A stretch of DNA of 64,000 nt from Lonsdalea iberica (GTDB taxonomy: Bacteria > Pseudomonadota > Gammaproteobacteria > Enterobacterales > Enterobacteriaceae): the NCBI RefSeq assembly GCF_002111585.1, contig NZ_LUTP01000016.1:1-64000 (forward strand), given 5' to 3'. The notes below the pieces were generated by a model. That model was not told the DNA's origin, did not search any database, and was given only the letters and a program-made list of their open reading frames with translations. The position numbers were made by a program, and so were the translations under genes. Below are positions 18,028-29,243 of this stretch, in pieces (position 1 is the stretch's first letter; every line of letters starts with the position of its first letter).

Positions 18028-20046
18028 TCAAACCGGGCGACGCTTCAACAGCTTTCTGACCCAGAAACGATTTGGATTCAGGGCGGCCAGCGTGGCGCTA
18101 TCTAGCGGCAACGGTTCTCCGTAAATTTGGGACGCCAGCACCTCTGCCGCTAACGGGGCGGAACAAAGACCGCGGGACCCAAGACCGCCGAGAATAAACA
18201 GGTTCGGATGAACCGGAGCCTGCACAGGAACGTGAGACGCCGCCAGTTGCTGAGGGAGCGTCTGATACTGGCCCAGCGTCTGCTCATAGTCAGGTACGGC
18301 GCCGACCAGCGGCAGGTGATCGCGCAACGCGCTACGTACGCCGCATCGGGCGTCGCCGTCGGAGACGTCTACCGCCGTCGGCCACGACAGCGACGGCAGG
18401 CAGTCGATCAACCGCTGGCGGTTCTGCTGTTGATCCGAATCGCGATACTCGACCCCGGTGTCTCCGCGGTGATAGCTGGCGCCGATGCAATGCTGCTGGT
18501 GTCGCGGGCTGATTGGCGTCAGATAGCCGTCATAGCAGAGCACCTGCTTAAGAGGGCGCAGTTGGGCGTTGCCGGGTACGTGACTCACCTGTCCCCGCAC
18601 GGCGTAGGTGGGAAGGTGCTGCGTCTGAGGCCAGTCGCTGAGCTGATGTCCGTTCGCCAGAATGAGTGTGGCATGCTGAGCAGTGTCGCCGCTGTTCAGC
18701 GTCAAACGCCAGCCGTCAGAAGACGGCGTAAGCTCGGTGACGGTCGTGTTCAAACGGACCTGCATGCCCTGGCGGGTCGCCAACGCCAGTACGGCGGCGG
18801 TCAGCTCGGCCGGACACAACCATCCCCCGGACGGATACGTAATGCCTCGCTGAAGCAGCGGAACGCCGCAGGACTGTGTCAGCATCTGCGCATTGGCCGC
18901 ATGCACCAGTTCTTCAGGCCATTGCCCGGCGAGGATTTGATCGATTTTACGCGCGCTTTTATCGTCAAACGCCAGCTGGCTGACGCCGCACCACTGATGT
19001 TCGTAATTCACGCCCTGCGCCGTCAGCGCATCGTAGGTACGTCGGGCATAGCCGAACGCGCTGGCAAAAAAACGCGACAGCGCGTCGTGCTTATCATTGA
19101 GCAGCGGATAGAGCGCGCCTTGTCGGTTGCCGGAAGCGCCTTGTCCCACCTGTTCATCGGCGCAATACAAGGTGACCTTGGTGCCGCGGCGTTGCAGCGC
19201 CAACGCCGTTAGCAGGCTGGCGATACCCCCGCCAATGATGGCGACTTCATGAGGCTGTGCGGCGGCGGGCCGATGATACCAGGGCGCGGATTCGGTTACG
19301 GGAATCGCATCTGGCAGATCCCCGCACAGCATCTCGCGCTTGCGGCCGAAACCTTTGACTTTACTGACGTTGAACCCGGCTTCCTGCAAGCCTCGACGGA
19401 CAAAGCCCGCCGCCGTGAAGGTGGCGAGGGTGCCGCCGGGACGGGACAACCTCGCCATCGCGTTGAACAGGTTCGCGGTCCACATATCCGGATTTTTCGA
19501 CGGCGCGAAACCGTCCAGAAACCAGGCGTCGACCTGATGGTTCACGCTGTCATCGAGTTGGGGCAGCAGGTCATTGATATCGCCGAACCACAGATCGAGC
19601 GTGATATGGCCGTCAGCCAGTATCAGACGATGGCAACCGGGGGACATCGTCGGCCACTGTTGCCGCAGTGCGTCGGCGAACTCAGCCAGTTCGGGCCACT
19701 GGGCATGCGCGGCCGCCAGATCGCCCACCTGCAAAGGAAACTTTTCGAAACTAAGATAATGCAGGTGTTGCAACGTGGCGTCGGGCTGTTCACGGCGAAA
19801 ATCGGCGAACGCCTGCCATAAGGTCAGGAAATTCAACCCGGTACCGAATCCACTCTCCGCGACGGTGAAAGTCGCGCGTGAAGCTTGTGCAAAACGTGCG
19901 GGTAAGTCATTGCCCTGTAGAAAGACATAGCGGGTTTCCGCGAGCCCATCCTGGTTGGAAAAATAGACGTCGTCAAACTGTAGCGAAACAGGTGTACCCT
20001 GAGCGTTCCAGCTTAGCGAAGCGGTTCGGATGGCGGGCGTAATCAC
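18028..20046 (-). CDS. mnmC: tRNA wobble-uridine modification protein MnmC
   Basis: A 672-residue bifunctional enzyme. The N-terminal methyltransferase has the SAM loop [10 protein letters not shown] at residues 64-73; the C-terminal FAD oxidoreductase starts near residue 266 with IIGGGIAS (270-277). Together they convert cmnm5(s2)U34 to nm5(s2)U and then mnm5(s2)U in tRNAs for Lys, Glu, Gln, Arg and others. GTG 20046 is the only good start in frame and gives the family length (668 in E. coli). It is divergent from fabB. Confidence 0.94.
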   Translation of the reverse strand: MITPAIRTASLSWNAQGTPVSLQFDDVYFSNQDGLAETRYVFLQGNDLPARFAQASRATFTVAESGFGTGLNFLTLWQAFADFRREQPDATLQHLHYLSFEKFPLQVGDLAAAHAQWPELAEFADALRQQWPTMSPGCHRLILADGHITLDLWFGDINDLLPQLDDSVNHQVDAWFLDGFAPSKNPDMWTANLFNAMARLSRPGGTLATFTAAGFVRRGLQEAGFNVSKVKGFGRKREMLCGDLPDAIPVTESAPWYHRPAAAQPHEVAIIGGGIASLLTALALQRRGTKVTLYCADEQVGQGASGNRQGALYPLLNDKHDALSRFFASAFGYARRTYDALTAQGVNYEHQWCGVSQLAFDDKSARKIDQILAGQWPEELVHAANAQMLTQSCGVPLLQRGITYPSGGWLCPAELTAAVLALATRQGMQVRLNTTVTELTPSSDGWRLTLNSGDTAQHATLILANGHQLSDWPQTQHLPTYAVRGQVSHVPGNAQLRPLKQVLCYDGYLTPISPRHQQHCIGASYHRGDTGVEYRDSDQQQNRQRLIDCLPSLSWPTAVDVSDGDARCGVRSALRDHLPLVGAVPDYEQTLGQYQTLPQQLAASHVPVQAPVHPNLFILGGLGSRGLCSAPLAAEVLASQIYGEPLPLDSATLAALNPNRFWVRKLLKRRPV

Positions 20047-20123
20047 GGCAACTCACTCATAATTCAGGCGGTGGCGGAAGTTTAACGGTCAGCCCCTTTG
20101 TGTGCAAATTTGTGCAAAGGTAG

Positions 20124-20140
20124 GCACATCGGACTTGTTC
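20124..20140 (+). promoter_or_regulatory. FadR activator site of fabB
   Basis: GCACATCGGACTTGTTC carries the GGACTTGTT half of the FadR consensus and abuts the FabR palindrome, the arrangement described for E. coli fabB, where FadR activates. The left half is less well conserved. Confidence 0.55.
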
Positions 20141-20158
20141 AGCTTACAAGTGTAAGCT
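20141..20158 (+). promoter_or_regulatory. FabR operator of fabB
   Basis: AGCTTACAAGTGTAAGCT has perfect 8-base arms (AGCTTACA/TGTAAGCT) around AG. Position directly after the FadR site and 52 bases before the fabB start matches the FabR operator that tunes unsaturated fatty acid synthesis. Confidence 0.7.
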
Positions 20159-20209
20159 AAAGTGCATCGCAGTATCCTAAATGCTTATACAAACGAAATG
20201 AGGTATTGA

Positions 20210-21430
20210 ATGAAACGTGCAGTGATTACAGGTCTTGGGATCGTATCTAGCATCGGTAATAACCAAGAGGAAGTCCTTGCATCTCTGCGTGAGGGCCGTT
20301 CAGGTATCACCTTTTCTCAAGAGCTGAAAGATGCTGGCATGCGTAGTCACGTCTGGGGCAACGTTAAGCTGGATACGGCTGGCCTGATTGACCGTAAGAT
20401 TGTGCGTTTCATGAATGATGCCGCCATCTATGCTTTCCTTTCTATGGAGCAGGCGGTGAAAGATGCGGGTTTGACCGAAGAAGTTTACCAGAATAACCCG
20501 CGTGTGGGCCTGATTGCCGGTTCCGGCGGCGGTTCTCCGCATTACCAGGTTATGGGTGCCGACGCCATGCGCGGTCCGCGCGGCGTGAAAGCCGTGGGTC
20601 CTTATGTGGTGACTAAGGCGATGGGTTCTGGCGTTTCCGCCTGCCTGGCGACCCCGTTCAAGATCCACGGCATCAACTACTCGATCAGCTCCGCGTGCGC
20701 GACATCCGCACACTGTATCGGCAACGCCGTTGAGCAGATTCAGATGGGCAAACAGGACATCGTGTTTGCCGGCGGCGGCGAAGAGCTGAGCTGGGAGCTG
20801 TCCTGCGAATTTGATGCGATGGGCGCGCTGTCCACCAAATACAACGAGACGCCGGAAAAAGCCTCCCGTACCTATGACGCGAACCGAGATGGCTTCGTCA
20901 TCGCCGGCGGCGGCGGTATGGTTGTGGTGGAAGAGCTGGAACACGCGCTGGCGCGCGGCGCTCACATCTACGCTGAAGTCGTGGGCTACGGCGCAACCTC
21001 CGATGGCGCAGATATGGTCGCCCCGTCAGGCGAAGGCGCAGTACGCTGCATGAAAATCGCGATGCAAGATGTTGACGGTCCGATCGACTACATCAACACT
21101 CACGGGACTTCAACGCCGGTCGGCGATGTGAAGGAGCTGGGCGCTATCCGTGAAGTGTTCGGCAACAACACGCCGGCGATCTCCGCAACGAAAGCGATGA
21201 CGGGTCACTCTTTGGGTGCGGCGGGCGTCCAGGAAGCGATTTATACGCTGCTGATGCTGGAACATAACTTCATCGCGCCGAGCATCAATATCGACACGCT
21301 GGATGAGCAGGGCGAAGGGATGAACATCATCACCGAACCGACTGAGCGTGAGCTGAACACCGTGATGTCTAACGGTTTCGGTTTCGGCGGCACCAACGCC
21401 GTTCTTGTCATGAGTAAATACAAGCAGTAA
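20210..21430 (+). CDS. fabB: 3-oxoacyl-ACP synthase I (KAS I)
   Basis: A 406-residue condensing enzyme, the same length as E. coli FabB. It elongates acyl-ACP with malonyl-ACP and is required for unsaturated fatty acid synthesis. The catalytic triad is in place: Cys163 ([11 protein letters not shown]), His298 ([11 protein letters not shown]) and His333 (TGHSLGAAG). The C-terminal [11 protein letters not shown] signature is present. Control by FadR and FabR is indicated by the upstream sites. Confidence 0.97.
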   Translation: MKRAVITGLGIVSSIGNNQEEVLASLREGRSGITFSQELKDAGMRSHVWGNVKLDTAGLIDRKIVRFMNDAAIYAFLSMEQAVKDAGLTEEVYQNNPRVGLIAGSGGGSPHYQVMGADAMRGPRGVKAVGPYVVTKAMGSGVSACLATPFKIHGINYSISSACATSAHCIGNAVEQIQMGKQDIVFAGGGEELSWELSCEFDAMGALSTKYNETPEKASRTYDANRDGFVIAGGGGMVVVEELEHALARGAHIYAEVVGYGATSDGADMVAPSGEGAVRCMKIAMQDVDGPIDYINTHGTSTPVGDVKELGAIREVFGNNTPAISATKAMTGHSLGAAGVQEAIYTLLMLEHNFIAPSINIDTLDEQGEGMNIITEPTERELNTVMSNGFGFGGTNAVLVMSKYKQ

Positions 21431-21444
21431 GCGTTTTACCTCAG

Positions 21445-21473
21445 CCGGGGCGCTCAGCCCCGGTTATGTTTTT
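21445..21473 (+). terminator. Rho-independent terminator of fabB
   Basis: CCGGGGC (21445-21451), loop GCTCA, GCCCCGG (21457-21463), then a T-rich tail TTATGTTTTT. Confidence 0.88.
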
Positions 21474-21510
21474 CTCGCCTGATTGATTGGGTCTTTCCCC
21501 TTCGCTTTTC

Positions 21511-21601
21511 TAACTGCTAACTGCTAACTGCTAACTGCTAACTGCTAACTGCTAACTGCTAACTGCTAACTGCTAACTGCTAACTGCTAACTGCTAACTG
21601 C
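21511..21601. repeat. Perfect tandem repeat, 13 copies of TAACTGC
   Basis: Ninety-one bases consist of exactly thirteen head-to-tail copies of the heptamer TAACTGC. It lies between the fabB terminator and the flk stop codon, in the convergent gap. Stops occur in both directions, so it is non-coding. Such arrays change copy number by replication slippage and often vary between strains. Confidence 0.98.
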
Positions 21602-21612
21602 TTCGTGCGGTC

Positions 21613-22731
21613 TTAGAGCAGTACCCACAGTAAAACGATGACGCACAGCGCACACAGGATCAGTACGCCGCGCGGACGGCTGAAGAGTGGTCGCAGCTCG
21701 GGGGGCAGGGCGGAGATAAAAGGGCCGTAGATCGGAACCGGCGTTGACGCGGAACCTGCCATCGCCGTCTCTTTTTCCTGTAGCTGCTGGAGTCGTTTGC
21801 TGTAGAGAAATGTGACGACGTCAGCAATCTGCACCGGCGTCAACGGCGTCTGCATCCCGGCATTGAAACGAGACTGCGCGTAATCCTGCACCATCTGCTG
21901 TTCCTGACCATCCATCGGCTGCTTGAGCGCTGGCTGCAACGCCGCCAGCGTCGGCGACGTATGGTTCTGCATCATGGCGACCTGCGTTTGCAGCAGTTGG
22001 CTTAGCAGCGGGAAGTTTTTAGCGGGAATCGCGTCATTAGGTTTCAGCCCTTGAACATCCATCAGCGCCAGCAAGACCTTGGCGGGGGATTCGCCGGTCA
22101 GCGTCGTTAGTCGGGTAATTAGCTGATTCAGGCTGTTCTGCTCCGCGGGCAGCAGGCGACGGTCCAGCGGGGCGCCGGTTTGCGGCAGTGCGCCGGGCTG
22201 AGGCTCGGTCGTCGGAGGCTGCGCCGACGGTGAAAGCGTGCCGGGCGGCAGCGATGAGCTCGGCTGCGGCAGCTGGCCATTTTGCAGCAGCGTGACAACC
22301 TGCTGAAGCTGACTGCCGCTCAATGAGCTCAGCACGGTGTGGCCGAACTGCTGGCGAATAAAGTCGCTCACCGCTTGGCGGTTATTGCCCTGCGGCAGCA
22401 GTTCGGTGAGCTGTTGCAACAGTTGACGGGTGCCTAAGGTATTTTGCACGGAGGTCAGTCGTGTTTGCAGCGCCTGTTCAGCGGCAGGGAATTGACCCGA
22501 CAAAATTTCGGCGCCGCTTTTCAGACCGATGTCGTGACGCATACCGGCCCAGATTTCAGCCGACTTGAGCGAACTTAATGACATGATCTTCGTGATAAGC
22601 CGCTCCAGCGATGTGCGCTGCGCGGGCGTCAATGGGGCGTCATCACGCGCCGTACCGCCGGTTTTCAGCGGCGTGGAATCTATGTTGCGGTCGCCTGGCA
22701 AAGACGTGCCTGGGCTGTTCACGGGCTGCAT
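21613..22731 (-). CDS. flk: Flagellar assembly checkpoint protein Flk (RflH)
   Basis: A 372-residue protein with a long, Pro/Gln-rich cytoplasmic body containing two related helical segments (LTPAQRTSLERLITKIMSLSS... and LLPAEQNSLNQLITRLTTL..., shortened here) and a single C-terminal membrane helix at about 350-372. Flk anchors in the inner membrane and prevents premature secretion of FlgM before the flagellar P and L rings are complete. It is longer than E. coli Flk (331) through the Pro/Ser-rich linker near residues 150-190. Its presence suggests a flagellated ancestor or host. Confidence 0.88.
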   Translation of the reverse strand: MQPVNSPGTSLPGDRNIDSTPLKTGGTARDDAPLTPAQRTSLERLITKIMSLSSLKSAEIWAGMRHDIGLKSGAEILSGQFPAAEQALQTRLTSVQNTLGTRQLLQQLTELLPQGNNRQAVSDFIRQQFGHTVLSSLSGSQLQQVVTLLQNGQLPQPSSSLPPGTLSPSAQPPTTEPQPGALPQTGAPLDRRLLPAEQNSLNQLITRLTTLTGESPAKVLLALMDVQGLKPNDAIPAKNFPLLSQLLQTQVAMMQNHTSPTLAALQPALKQPMDGQEQQMVQDYAQSRFNAGMQTPLTPVQIADVVTFLYSKRLQQLQEKETAMAGSASTPVPIYGPFISALPPELRPLFSRPRGVLILCALCVIVLLWVLL

Positions 22732-22977
22732 AACACGATCCTTACCGTGCGGTTTCTGTTCGAAGTGAGATAACAGAAAGAATAGTCGAACGTTATGATA
22801 ACAACCCGGATCCGTAACGGGTAGTCGGGTAGGGCGTTTGACGCAAAATTTCTGTTATGCGGCGCTACCAGCCGGGCGATTCGCCGGTGTTCCCTCTCGA
22901 CGGTTTGTGGCAGAATAACGACCCTGTTTTCGCCGCCGCTGTGCGTCCGACGCCACACGCCTTTCGGGAAACGTAAC

Positions 22978-24114
22978 GTGAAAATCCTTGTTGATGAAAA
23001 TATGCCCTATGCCCGCGAGCTGTTTAGCCGCCTGGGCGACGTCACTTCCGTGCCGGGACGACCGTTGCCGCAAGACGCATTGGATGATGCCGATGCGCTG
23101 ATGGTGCGTTCGGTCACCAAAGTCAATGCAGACTTATTGACGGGAAAATCAGTGAAGTTCGTCGGTTCGGCGACGGCGGGGACCGACCATGTCGACGAAG
23201 CCTTTTTGCAGCAGGCCGGTATTGCTTTCTCTGCCGCGCCGGGTTGCAACGCCATCGCCGTGGTTGAGTATGTCTTTTCTGCACTGCTGGGATTGGCTGA
23301 GCGGGATGGTTTCCAGTTGCGCGACCGCACCGTCGGCATCATTGGTGTGGGCAACGTGGGTGCGCGCCTCAATGCCAGGCTTAAGGCCTGGGGCGTCCGT
23401 ACGCTATTGTGCGATCCCCCGCGCGCGGAACGCGGCGATGAGGAAAACTTTCTTTCGCTGGAAGAGGTCGCGGCGCAGGCCGACGTGCTGACGTTTCACA
23501 CGCCGTTGTACAAAGATGGTCCTCACAAGACCTATCACAATGTGGATGCCGATTTGCTGGATTCGCTGGCGGAAGGCACCATATTGATTAACGCCTGCCG
23601 TGGGCCAGTCGTCGACAATGTAGCGCTGCTTGAGGCGTTGCAGCGTGGGAAATCGCTCAGCGTGGTACTGGATGTCTGGGAGCCGGAACCCGAGCTATCG
23701 ACGGCGTTGCTGGAACGGGTGGATATCGGCACATCGCACATCGCCGGGTACACGCTGGAGGGCAAGGCGCGCGGCACGACGCAGGTCTTTGAAGCCTGGA
23801 GCCGTTTTGTTGGCCAGCCGCAGCAGGTGGCGCTGTCTTCGCTGCTGCCCACGCCCGAAGTGACTTCCGTTACTCTGACTCATCCGCTGGATCAATCGCT
23901 GCTCAAACGTCTGGTGCATCTGGTTTACGACGTGCGCCGAGATGATGCGATGCTGCGCGGCATCGCCCACATCAGCGGCGGATTTGATCGTCTGCGTAAA
24001 ACTTATCAGGAGCGCCGAGAATGGTCTTCGCTTCAGGTGTTCTGCACCGATCGCGACACCGTCGAGTTGCTCAACCAACTGGGCTTCAACGCCGTTTTTC
24101 AGGGCGATAACTGA
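22978..24114 (+). CDS. pdxB: 4-phosphoerythronate dehydrogenase
   Basis: A 378-residue D-2-hydroxyacid dehydrogenase for the second step of DXP-dependent pyridoxal phosphate synthesis. The NAD-binding loop GVGNVG is at residues 123-128, with the catalytic-region signatures [10 protein letters not shown] and [17 protein letters not shown] PdxB-specific C-terminal dimerisation domain follows residue 290. The start is GTG 22978, giving [12 protein letters not shown] as in E. coli. It begins the pdxB-usg-truA-dedA-accD-folC-dedD-cvpA-purF chain. Confidence 0.95.
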   Translation: MKILVDENMPYARELFSRLGDVTSVPGRPLPQDALDDADALMVRSVTKVNADLLTGKSVKFVGSATAGTDHVDEAFLQQAGIAFSAAPGCNAIAVVEYVFSALLGLAERDGFQLRDRTVGIIGVGNVGARLNARLKAWGVRTLLCDPPRAERGDEENFLSLEEVAAQADVLTFHTPLYKDGPHKTYHNVDADLLDSLAEGTILINACRGPVVDNVALLEALQRGKSLSVVLDVWEPEPELSTALLERVDIGTSHIAGYTLEGKARGTTQVFEAWSRFVGQPQQVALSSLLPTPEVTSVTLTHPLDQSLLKRLVHLVYDVRRDDAMLRGIAHISGGFDRLRKTYQERREWSSLQVFCTDRDTVELLNQLGFNAVFQGDN

Positions 24115-24201
24115 TCGCTTTGTTCATGAATAAACCTTTTTGTCCGGGCGATGTTGCTGTCGCCTGGCCTGTGTTATGAAAAATTTGGGGAGAAGAACCA
24201 A

Positions 24202-25212
24202 ATGACCAATGGCTGGAATATAGCGCTGCTGGGCGCAACTGGCGCCGTCGGCACCGCGTTGCTGGAGCTATTGCAGGAACGTGAATTTCCAGTGGGAGAC
24301 ATCTATCCGCTGGCAAGTGAGCATAGCGCAGGGGAAACTCTCCGTTTTAACGGCCGCTCTTGTCTGGTGACGAACGCGGAAGCGTTCGACTGGTCGCAAG
24401 CGCAGTTGGCCTTTTTCGTCGCCGGCGCCGAGGCGAGCGCCCGCTATGCGGACGAGGCGGCCAACGCTGGTTGCCTGGTTATCGACAGTAGCGGGTTGTT
24501 CGCGCAGGAGCCTGATGTTCCTCTGGTTGTTCCGGGCGTGAATTCCCAGGTGCTGGCCGATTACCGCAATCGCAACCTCGTTGCCGTGGCGGATAGTCTG
24601 ACCAGCCAGCTGCTGAAAGCAGTGAAGCCGTTGACGGAACAGGCCGGGCTTTCCCGCCTTCACGTCACGAGTCTGCTGTCGGTTTCGGCACGGGGTAAAG
24701 CGGCGGTCGACGATTTGGCGGGCCAAAGCGCCCGTTTGCTGAACGGAATGCCGCCGGAAGCCGGGATGTTCCCGAAACAGCTGGCGTTCAATCTGCTGCC
24801 ACTGCTAGCGGATAGCGAAGGCAGCGTCATGCAGGAGCGTCGTCTGGTCGATCAGGTGCGTAAGGTCCTGCAAGATGACGGGCTGCCGATTGCGGTCAAC
24901 TGTGTTCAGTCGCCGGTTTTCTACGGCCATGCGCAGGTGGTGCATATGGAAGGTATGCGTCCGCTCTCCGCCGAGGAAGCCCGCGAGGAACTGCTGCAGT
25001 CGGACGATGTCGCCATCAGCGATGACGACGATTACCCGACGCAGGTCGATGACGCGTCCGGCAACATACAGCTGAGTGTGGGCTGCCTGCGCAACGATTA
25101 CGGTATCCCGGAGCTGCTGCAATTCTGGTCGGTGGCGGACAACGTTCGTTTTGGCGGCGCGTTAATGGCGGTTGAAACGGCCGAACTCCTGATTGAGGAG
25201 CATCTGGGGTAA
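24202..25212 (+). CDS. usg: Usg, aspartate-semialdehyde dehydrogenase homologue without catalytic cysteine
   Basis: A 336-residue protein of the Asd fold with the nucleotide-binding loop GATGAVG at residues 11-17. In the region of the Asd active-site cysteine it reads ADSLTSQL (130-137) with no Cys, so the dehydrogenase reaction is not expected. E. coli Usg shows the same substitution. Biological role is unknown. It ends two bases before truA, as in E. coli. Confidence 0.92.
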   Translation: MTNGWNIALLGATGAVGTALLELLQEREFPVGDIYPLASEHSAGETLRFNGRSCLVTNAEAFDWSQAQLAFFVAGAEASARYADEAANAGCLVIDSSGLFAQEPDVPLVVPGVNSQVLADYRNRNLVAVADSLTSQLLKAVKPLTEQAGLSRLHVTSLLSVSARGKAAVDDLAGQSARLLNGMPPEAGMFPKQLAFNLLPLLADSEGSVMQERRLVDQVRKVLQDDGLPIAVNCVQSPVFYGHAQVVHMEGMRPLSAEEAREELLQSDDVAISDDDDYPTQVDDASGNIQLSVGCLRNDYGIPELLQFWSVADNVRFGGALMAVETAELLIEEHLG

Positions 25213-25214
25213 TC

Positions 25215-26039
25215 ATGACAGCGTTGCAGGTTGCGGAAGACGTGGCGCCGCTGAAAATCGCCCTGGGAATTGAATATGACGGCAGTCGCTATTACGGCTA
25301 CCAGCGTCAGGCGGAGGTAGACAGCGTCCAGCAGTGTCTGGAAGCGGCGCTGTCACAGGTCGCCGATGAGCCGATTACCGTGTTCTGCGCGGGACGCACC
25401 GATGCAGGGGTCCATGCCACCGGTCAGGTGGTGCATTTCACTACGCACGCCGTGCGTAAAGACGCGGCTTGGACGATGGGCGTCAACACCCATCTGCCAC
25501 CGGATATTGCCGTTCGCTGGGTTAAGACGGTGAATGATGAATTTCATGCCCGTTTCAGCGCCACCGCTCGTCGCTATCGCTATCTGATTTACAACCATCG
25601 CTACCGCCCAGCGATTCTGTCGCACGGCATGACGCATTTTTATCATCCGCTCGACGCCGAGCGCATGGAACGGGCGGGGCAGTGTTTGCTGGGGGAGAAT
25701 GATTTCACCTCTTTCCGTGCGGTGCAGTGCCAGTCGCGTACGCCGTGGCGAAATGTAAAACATTTAAAGGTTGTGCGGCACGGCGCTTACATTGTGGTAG
25801 ATATCAAGGCCAACGCTTTTGTCCACCATATGGTGCGCAACATTGTGGGCAGTCTGCTCGAAGTTGGGTGCGGTAATCAGCCTGAAAGCTGGATTGCGGA
25901 TCTGCTGGCGGCCAAAGATCGTAAGTTGGCCGCCGCGACGGCTAAGGCTGATGGACTGTATCTGGTGGACGTCGATTATCCCGAGTCGTTCGGGCTGCCG
26001 TCCGTCCCGATGGGGCCGCTGTTTTTACTCGATGACTAA
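25215..26039 (+). CDS. truA: tRNA pseudouridine(38-40) synthase TruA
   Basis: A 274-residue pseudouridine synthase acting on positions 38-40 of the tRNA anticodon stem-loop. The catalytic aspartate is Asp63 in RTDAGVH (61-67). Other conserved blocks are [14 protein letters not shown] and [11 protein letters not shown]. The start ATG 25215 lies close behind the usg stop, so the two are probably co-translated. Length compares with 270 in E. coli. Confidence 0.95.
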   Translation: MTALQVAEDVAPLKIALGIEYDGSRYYGYQRQAEVDSVQQCLEAALSQVADEPITVFCAGRTDAGVHATGQVVHFTTHAVRKDAAWTMGVNTHLPPDIAVRWVKTVNDEFHARFSATARRYRYLIYNHRYRPAILSHGMTHFYHPLDAERMERAGQCLLGENDFTSFRAVQCQSRTPWRNVKHLKVVRHGAYIVVDIKANAFVHHMVRNIVGSLLEVGCGNQPESWIADLLAAKDRKLAAATAKADGLYLVDVDYPESFGLPSVPMGPLFLLDD

Positions 26040-26086
26040 CGACGCTGCCGTTCGCCGAACTGCACGGTCTGATGATAGGTAACATA

Positions 26087-26749
26087 ATGGAATTTATACA
26101 CTTTATTATTGATTTTATTTTGCATATCGATGTGCACCTGGCCGAGCTGGTCGCGCAATACGGCGTTTGGATTTATGCGATCCTGTTTCTGATTTTGTTC
26201 TGTGAAACGGGGCTGGTGGTGACGCCGTTCCTGCCCGGCGACTCGTTGCTGTTTGTCGCTGGCGCGCTGGCGGCGTTGCCGGGCAGCGTACTGGATGTGC
26301 ATCTGATGGTCGTACTGATGGTCATCGCGGCAATCTTGGGCGATGCGGTCAATTACACCATCGGACGGTTGTTTGGCGAACGATTGTTCCGTAATCCAAA
26401 CTCACGGATTTTCCGCCGCAGTTATTTGGACAAAACCCACGCGTTTTACGCCCGTCATGGCGGCAAAACAATTATTCTGGCGCGATTCGTGCCGATTGTG
26501 AGAACATTCGCGCCGTTTGTGGCGGGGATGGGGCATATGACCTATCGGCATTTTGCCCTCTTCAATGTCGCAGGCGCACTGCTGTGGGTGTTGCTGTTTA
26601 CCTACGCCGGCTACCTGTTTGGGGATTTGCCGATCGTGCAGGACAATCTTAAACTCCTGATCGTGGGTATTATCTTTGTTTCTATCCTGCCGGGCGTGAT
26701 TGAATTTTGGCGTCACAAACGGTCGGCGACACGCCAGAATGTGAAATAA
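26087..26749 (+). CDS. dedA: DedA-family membrane protein
   Basis: A 220-residue inner-membrane protein, nearly identical in length to E. coli DedA (219). It has the family blocks [19 protein letters not shown] and [18 protein letters not shown], with the conserved Glu and Arg residues needed in relatives. DedA proteins are proposed flippases for undecaprenyl phosphate or other lipids and support membrane homeostasis. ATG 26087 follows TAGGT at eight bases; an in-frame ATG at 26072 is less likely. Confidence 0.94.
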   Translation: MEFIHFIIDFILHIDVHLAELVAQYGVWIYAILFLILFCETGLVVTPFLPGDSLLFVAGALAALPGSVLDVHLMVVLMVIAAILGDAVNYTIGRLFGERLFRNPNSRIFRRSYLDKTHAFYARHGGKTIILARFVPIVRTFAPFVAGMGHMTYRHFALFNVAGALLWVLLFTYAGYLFGDLPIVQDNLKLLIVGIIFVSILPGVIEFWRHKRSATRQNVK

Positions 26750-26978
26750 GAAAAAATTATTTTAACATTCGGTGTGACCAGTTTTTTATCCACAGTATCG
26801 GGTCATTATGGTTTAATGGGCGGCACTTACGGCTATGTTCACGTGAACCGCTATAAATGCCCATGTCGTATCCCGCCCTTGGCGGATGCGGCATCGCTTT
26901 GTCGGCTGCGTCAGCAGAACATTATCAACGCTGAGCAGCGTACTGGCCTGTGGCCAGGTTCAAGCAGAAAGGTTATCA

Positions 26979-27893
26979 ATGAGCTGGATTGAACGAATTC
27001 TAAATAAAAGTCATATCACACCGACTCGTCGGGCCAACATCCCTGAAGGTGTCTGGACTAAATGTGATAGTTGCGGTCAGGTACTTTACCGCGCTGAGTT
27101 GGAACGTAATCTGGAAGTGTGTCCGAAATGTGACCACCATATGCGTTTATCCGCCCGTGCTCGTCTTCACGCTTTTCTGGATACAGAAAACACGGTTGAA
27201 CTCGGCAGTGAACTGGAACCCAAGGATGTCCTGAAGTTCCGCGACTCCAAAAAGTATAAAGATCGTTTGGCTGCGGCACAGAAGCAGTCCGGCGAGAAAG
27301 ATGCCATGGTGGTCATGAAAGGTACTCTCCACGGCATGCCTGTCGTAGGCGCGGCTTTCGAATTCTCCTTTATGGGAGGCTCGATGGCGTCGGTGGTCGG
27401 CGCGCGCTTTGTACGTGCGGTAGAGCAAGCGCTGGAAGACAACTGTCCGCTGGTCTGCTTCTCCGCGAGCGGCGGCGCCCGAATGCAGGAAGCGCTGATG
27501 TCGCTGATGCAGATGGCGAAAACCAGTGCGGCACTGGGCAAAATGCGCGAACGCGGCCTGCCTTATATCTCCGTGATGACGGACCCGACGATGGGCGGCG
27601 TGTCTGCCAGTCTGGCGATGCTGGGCGATCTGAATATCGCCGAGCCAAAAGCGCTGATTGGCTTTGCCGGTCCGCGTGTTATCGAACAGACCGTACGTGA
27701 GAAACTACCGCCGGGCTTCCAGCGCAGCGAGTTTCTGGTGGAAAAAGGTGCGATCGATATGATCATTCGTCGCCCTGAGATGCGTTACAAGCTGGCTACG
27801 ATCCTCGCCAAGCTGACGAACCATCCGGAACCTCAGCCTGAAGTGGAAGAGCAGCGGCCGACCGCTTCGTCTGAATCACAGGATGAAGCCTAA
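26979..27893 (+). CDS. accD: Acetyl-CoA carboxylase carboxyltransferase beta subunit
   Basis: A 304-residue subunit, the same length as in E. coli. It has an N-terminal zinc ribbon with Cys29, Cys32, Cys48 and Cys51 (CDSC...CPKC) that can bind its own mRNA in E. coli, followed by the crotonase-like carboxyltransferase domain ([27 protein letters not shown]). With AccA it transfers carboxylate from biotin to acetyl-CoA, making malonyl-CoA for fatty acid synthesis. ATG 26979 lies 230 bases after dedA, leaving room for its own promoter. Confidence 0.96.
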   Translation: MSWIERILNKSHITPTRRANIPEGVWTKCDSCGQVLYRAELERNLEVCPKCDHHMRLSARARLHAFLDTENTVELGSELEPKDVLKFRDSKKYKDRLAAAQKQSGEKDAMVVMKGTLHGMPVVGAAFEFSFMGGSMASVVGARFVRAVEQALEDNCPLVCFSASGGARMQEALMSLMQMAKTSAALGKMRERGLPYISVMTDPTMGGVSASLAMLGDLNIAEPKALIGFAGPRVIEQTVREKLPPGFQRSEFLVEKGAIDMIIRRPEMRYKLATILAKLTNHPEPQPEVEEQRPTASSESQDEA

Positions 27894-27974
27894 CCGATGA
27901 CGTACGGGGAGCACGGTTGCGACGTGCTCCGTCGCTCCCTGTATCAATGAACCGTAAGTAAGCGAGCGGGTCTC

Positions 27975-29243
27975 ATGGATAACCTTCAAACACCTAAAGC
28001 CACGTCGCCTTTGGCCACGTGGCTTTATTATCTGGAACACCTGCACACGCAGGCCATCGATCTTGGTCTGGACCGCATCACACAGGTGGCCGACTCTCTT
28101 CAATTGCGCCAGCCCGCCAACACGGTCTTTACCGTCGCAGGCACCAACGGTAAAGGCACCACCTGCCATACGCTGGAATCCATTTTGTTGGCCGCGGGGC
28201 TTCGGGTGGGTGTCTACAGCTCACCTCATCTATTACGTTACACCGAGCGTGTTCGCATTCAGGGCAAGGAATTGCCGGAAGCGATGCACAGCGAGGCGTT
28301 TGCCGTGGTGGAAGCCGGGCGCGATAACGTCTCTTTGACCTATTTCGAATATGGCACGCTGGCGGCGCTACAGCTTTTCAAGCAGGCGCAGCTGGACGTT
28401 GTGATCCTTGAAGTCGGTTTGGGCGGTCGTCTGGACGCGACCAACATCGTGGACTCGGACGTCGCCGTCGTGACCAGCATCGCCATCGATCATACCGACT
28501 GGCTCGGCCACGATCGCGAAAGCATTGGTCGAGAAAAAGCGGGGATCTTCCGTCACGGCAAACCGGCCGTTGTCGGCGAGCCGGATATGCCCGCGTCAAT
28601 TGCAGGCGTCGCACAGGAGAGAGGGGCGAGTCTGCTGCGTCGCGATGTCGACTGGCGCTACGGGCTGGAAGAGGACGGCTGGTTTTGGGAAAACGTGCAG
28701 GGACGTCTGAGTCGCTTGCCTTTGCCGAATGTGCCGCTGCCGAATGCCGCCACGGCGCTGGCCGCGCTGAATGCCTCGCCGCTCGAGGTGAATGAACGCG
28801 CTATTCGTGACGGGCTGCGGGACGCGACCTTGCCGGGGCGTTTCCAGATCGTCGGCGACAAGCCCTTGCTGATTCTGGATGTGGCGCACAACCCGCATGC
28901 GGCCGCGTATCTGGCCGAACGCCTGGCGGCATTGCCTCCTCACGGCGTCGTCCGCGCCGTTGTCGGTATGCTGTCCGACAAAGATATCGCCAGTACGCTG
29001 GAACAGCTCAAGCCGCAGGTAGATGCCTGGTATTGCGCGCCGCTTGAAGGCCCGCGCGGCGCCAGCGCGAGCCTGCTGACTCAGTATCTGGACGGCAGCC
29101 GTCCGTATCCCGATGTAGTCTCCGCCTGGCGGGCGGCGATGCAGGACGCCACTGAGCGGGACGTGGTTGTGGTGTGCGGCTCCTTTCATACGGTAGCGCA
29201 TGTGATGTCCGCGCTTGAAGAAGGAGCGGCGAATGGCGAGTAA
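27975..29243 (+). CDS. folC: Bifunctional folylpolyglutamate / dihydrofolate synthase
   Basis: A 422-residue Mur-ligase-like enzyme, matching E. coli FolC (422). It makes dihydrofolate from dihydropteroate and glutamate and adds further glutamates to folates. The ATP-binding P-loop GTNGKGTT is at residues 56-63; the DATNIVDSDVAVVTSIAIDH block and the C-terminal domain start (DVAHNPHAAAYLAE) are conserved. Its last 11 bases overlap dedD. Confidence 0.96.
   Translation: MDNLQTPKATSPLATWLYYLEHLHTQAIDLGLDRITQVADSLQLRQPANTVFTVAGTNGKGTTCHTLESILLAAGLRVGVYSSPHLLRYTERVRIQGKELPEAMHSEAFAVVEAGRDNVSLTYFEYGTLAALQLFKQAQLDVVILEVGLGGRLDATNIVDSDVAVVTSIAIDHTDWLGHDRESIGREKAGIFRHGKPAVVGEPDMPASIAGVAQERGASLLRRDVDWRYGLEEDGWFWENVQGRLSRLPLPNVPLPNAATALAALNASPLEVNERAIRDGLRDATLPGRFQIVGDKPLLILDVAHNPHAAAYLAERLAALPPHGVVRAVVGMLSDKDIASTLEQLKPQVDAWYCAPLEGPRGASASLLTQYLDGSRPYPDVVSAWRAAMQDATERDVVVVCGSFHTVAHVMSALEEGAANGE

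Noticed and set aside
18208-19821. Plus-strand open frames of 334 and 190 codons
   Set aside because: They lie fully antisense to mnmC, whose protein is unambiguous.
21511-21601. CRISPR array
   Set aside because: The unit is 7 bases with no spacers, so it is a simple tandem repeat.
26774-26992. 72-codon open frame before accD
   Set aside because: It overlaps the accD start in another frame and the region is better explained as the accD leader.
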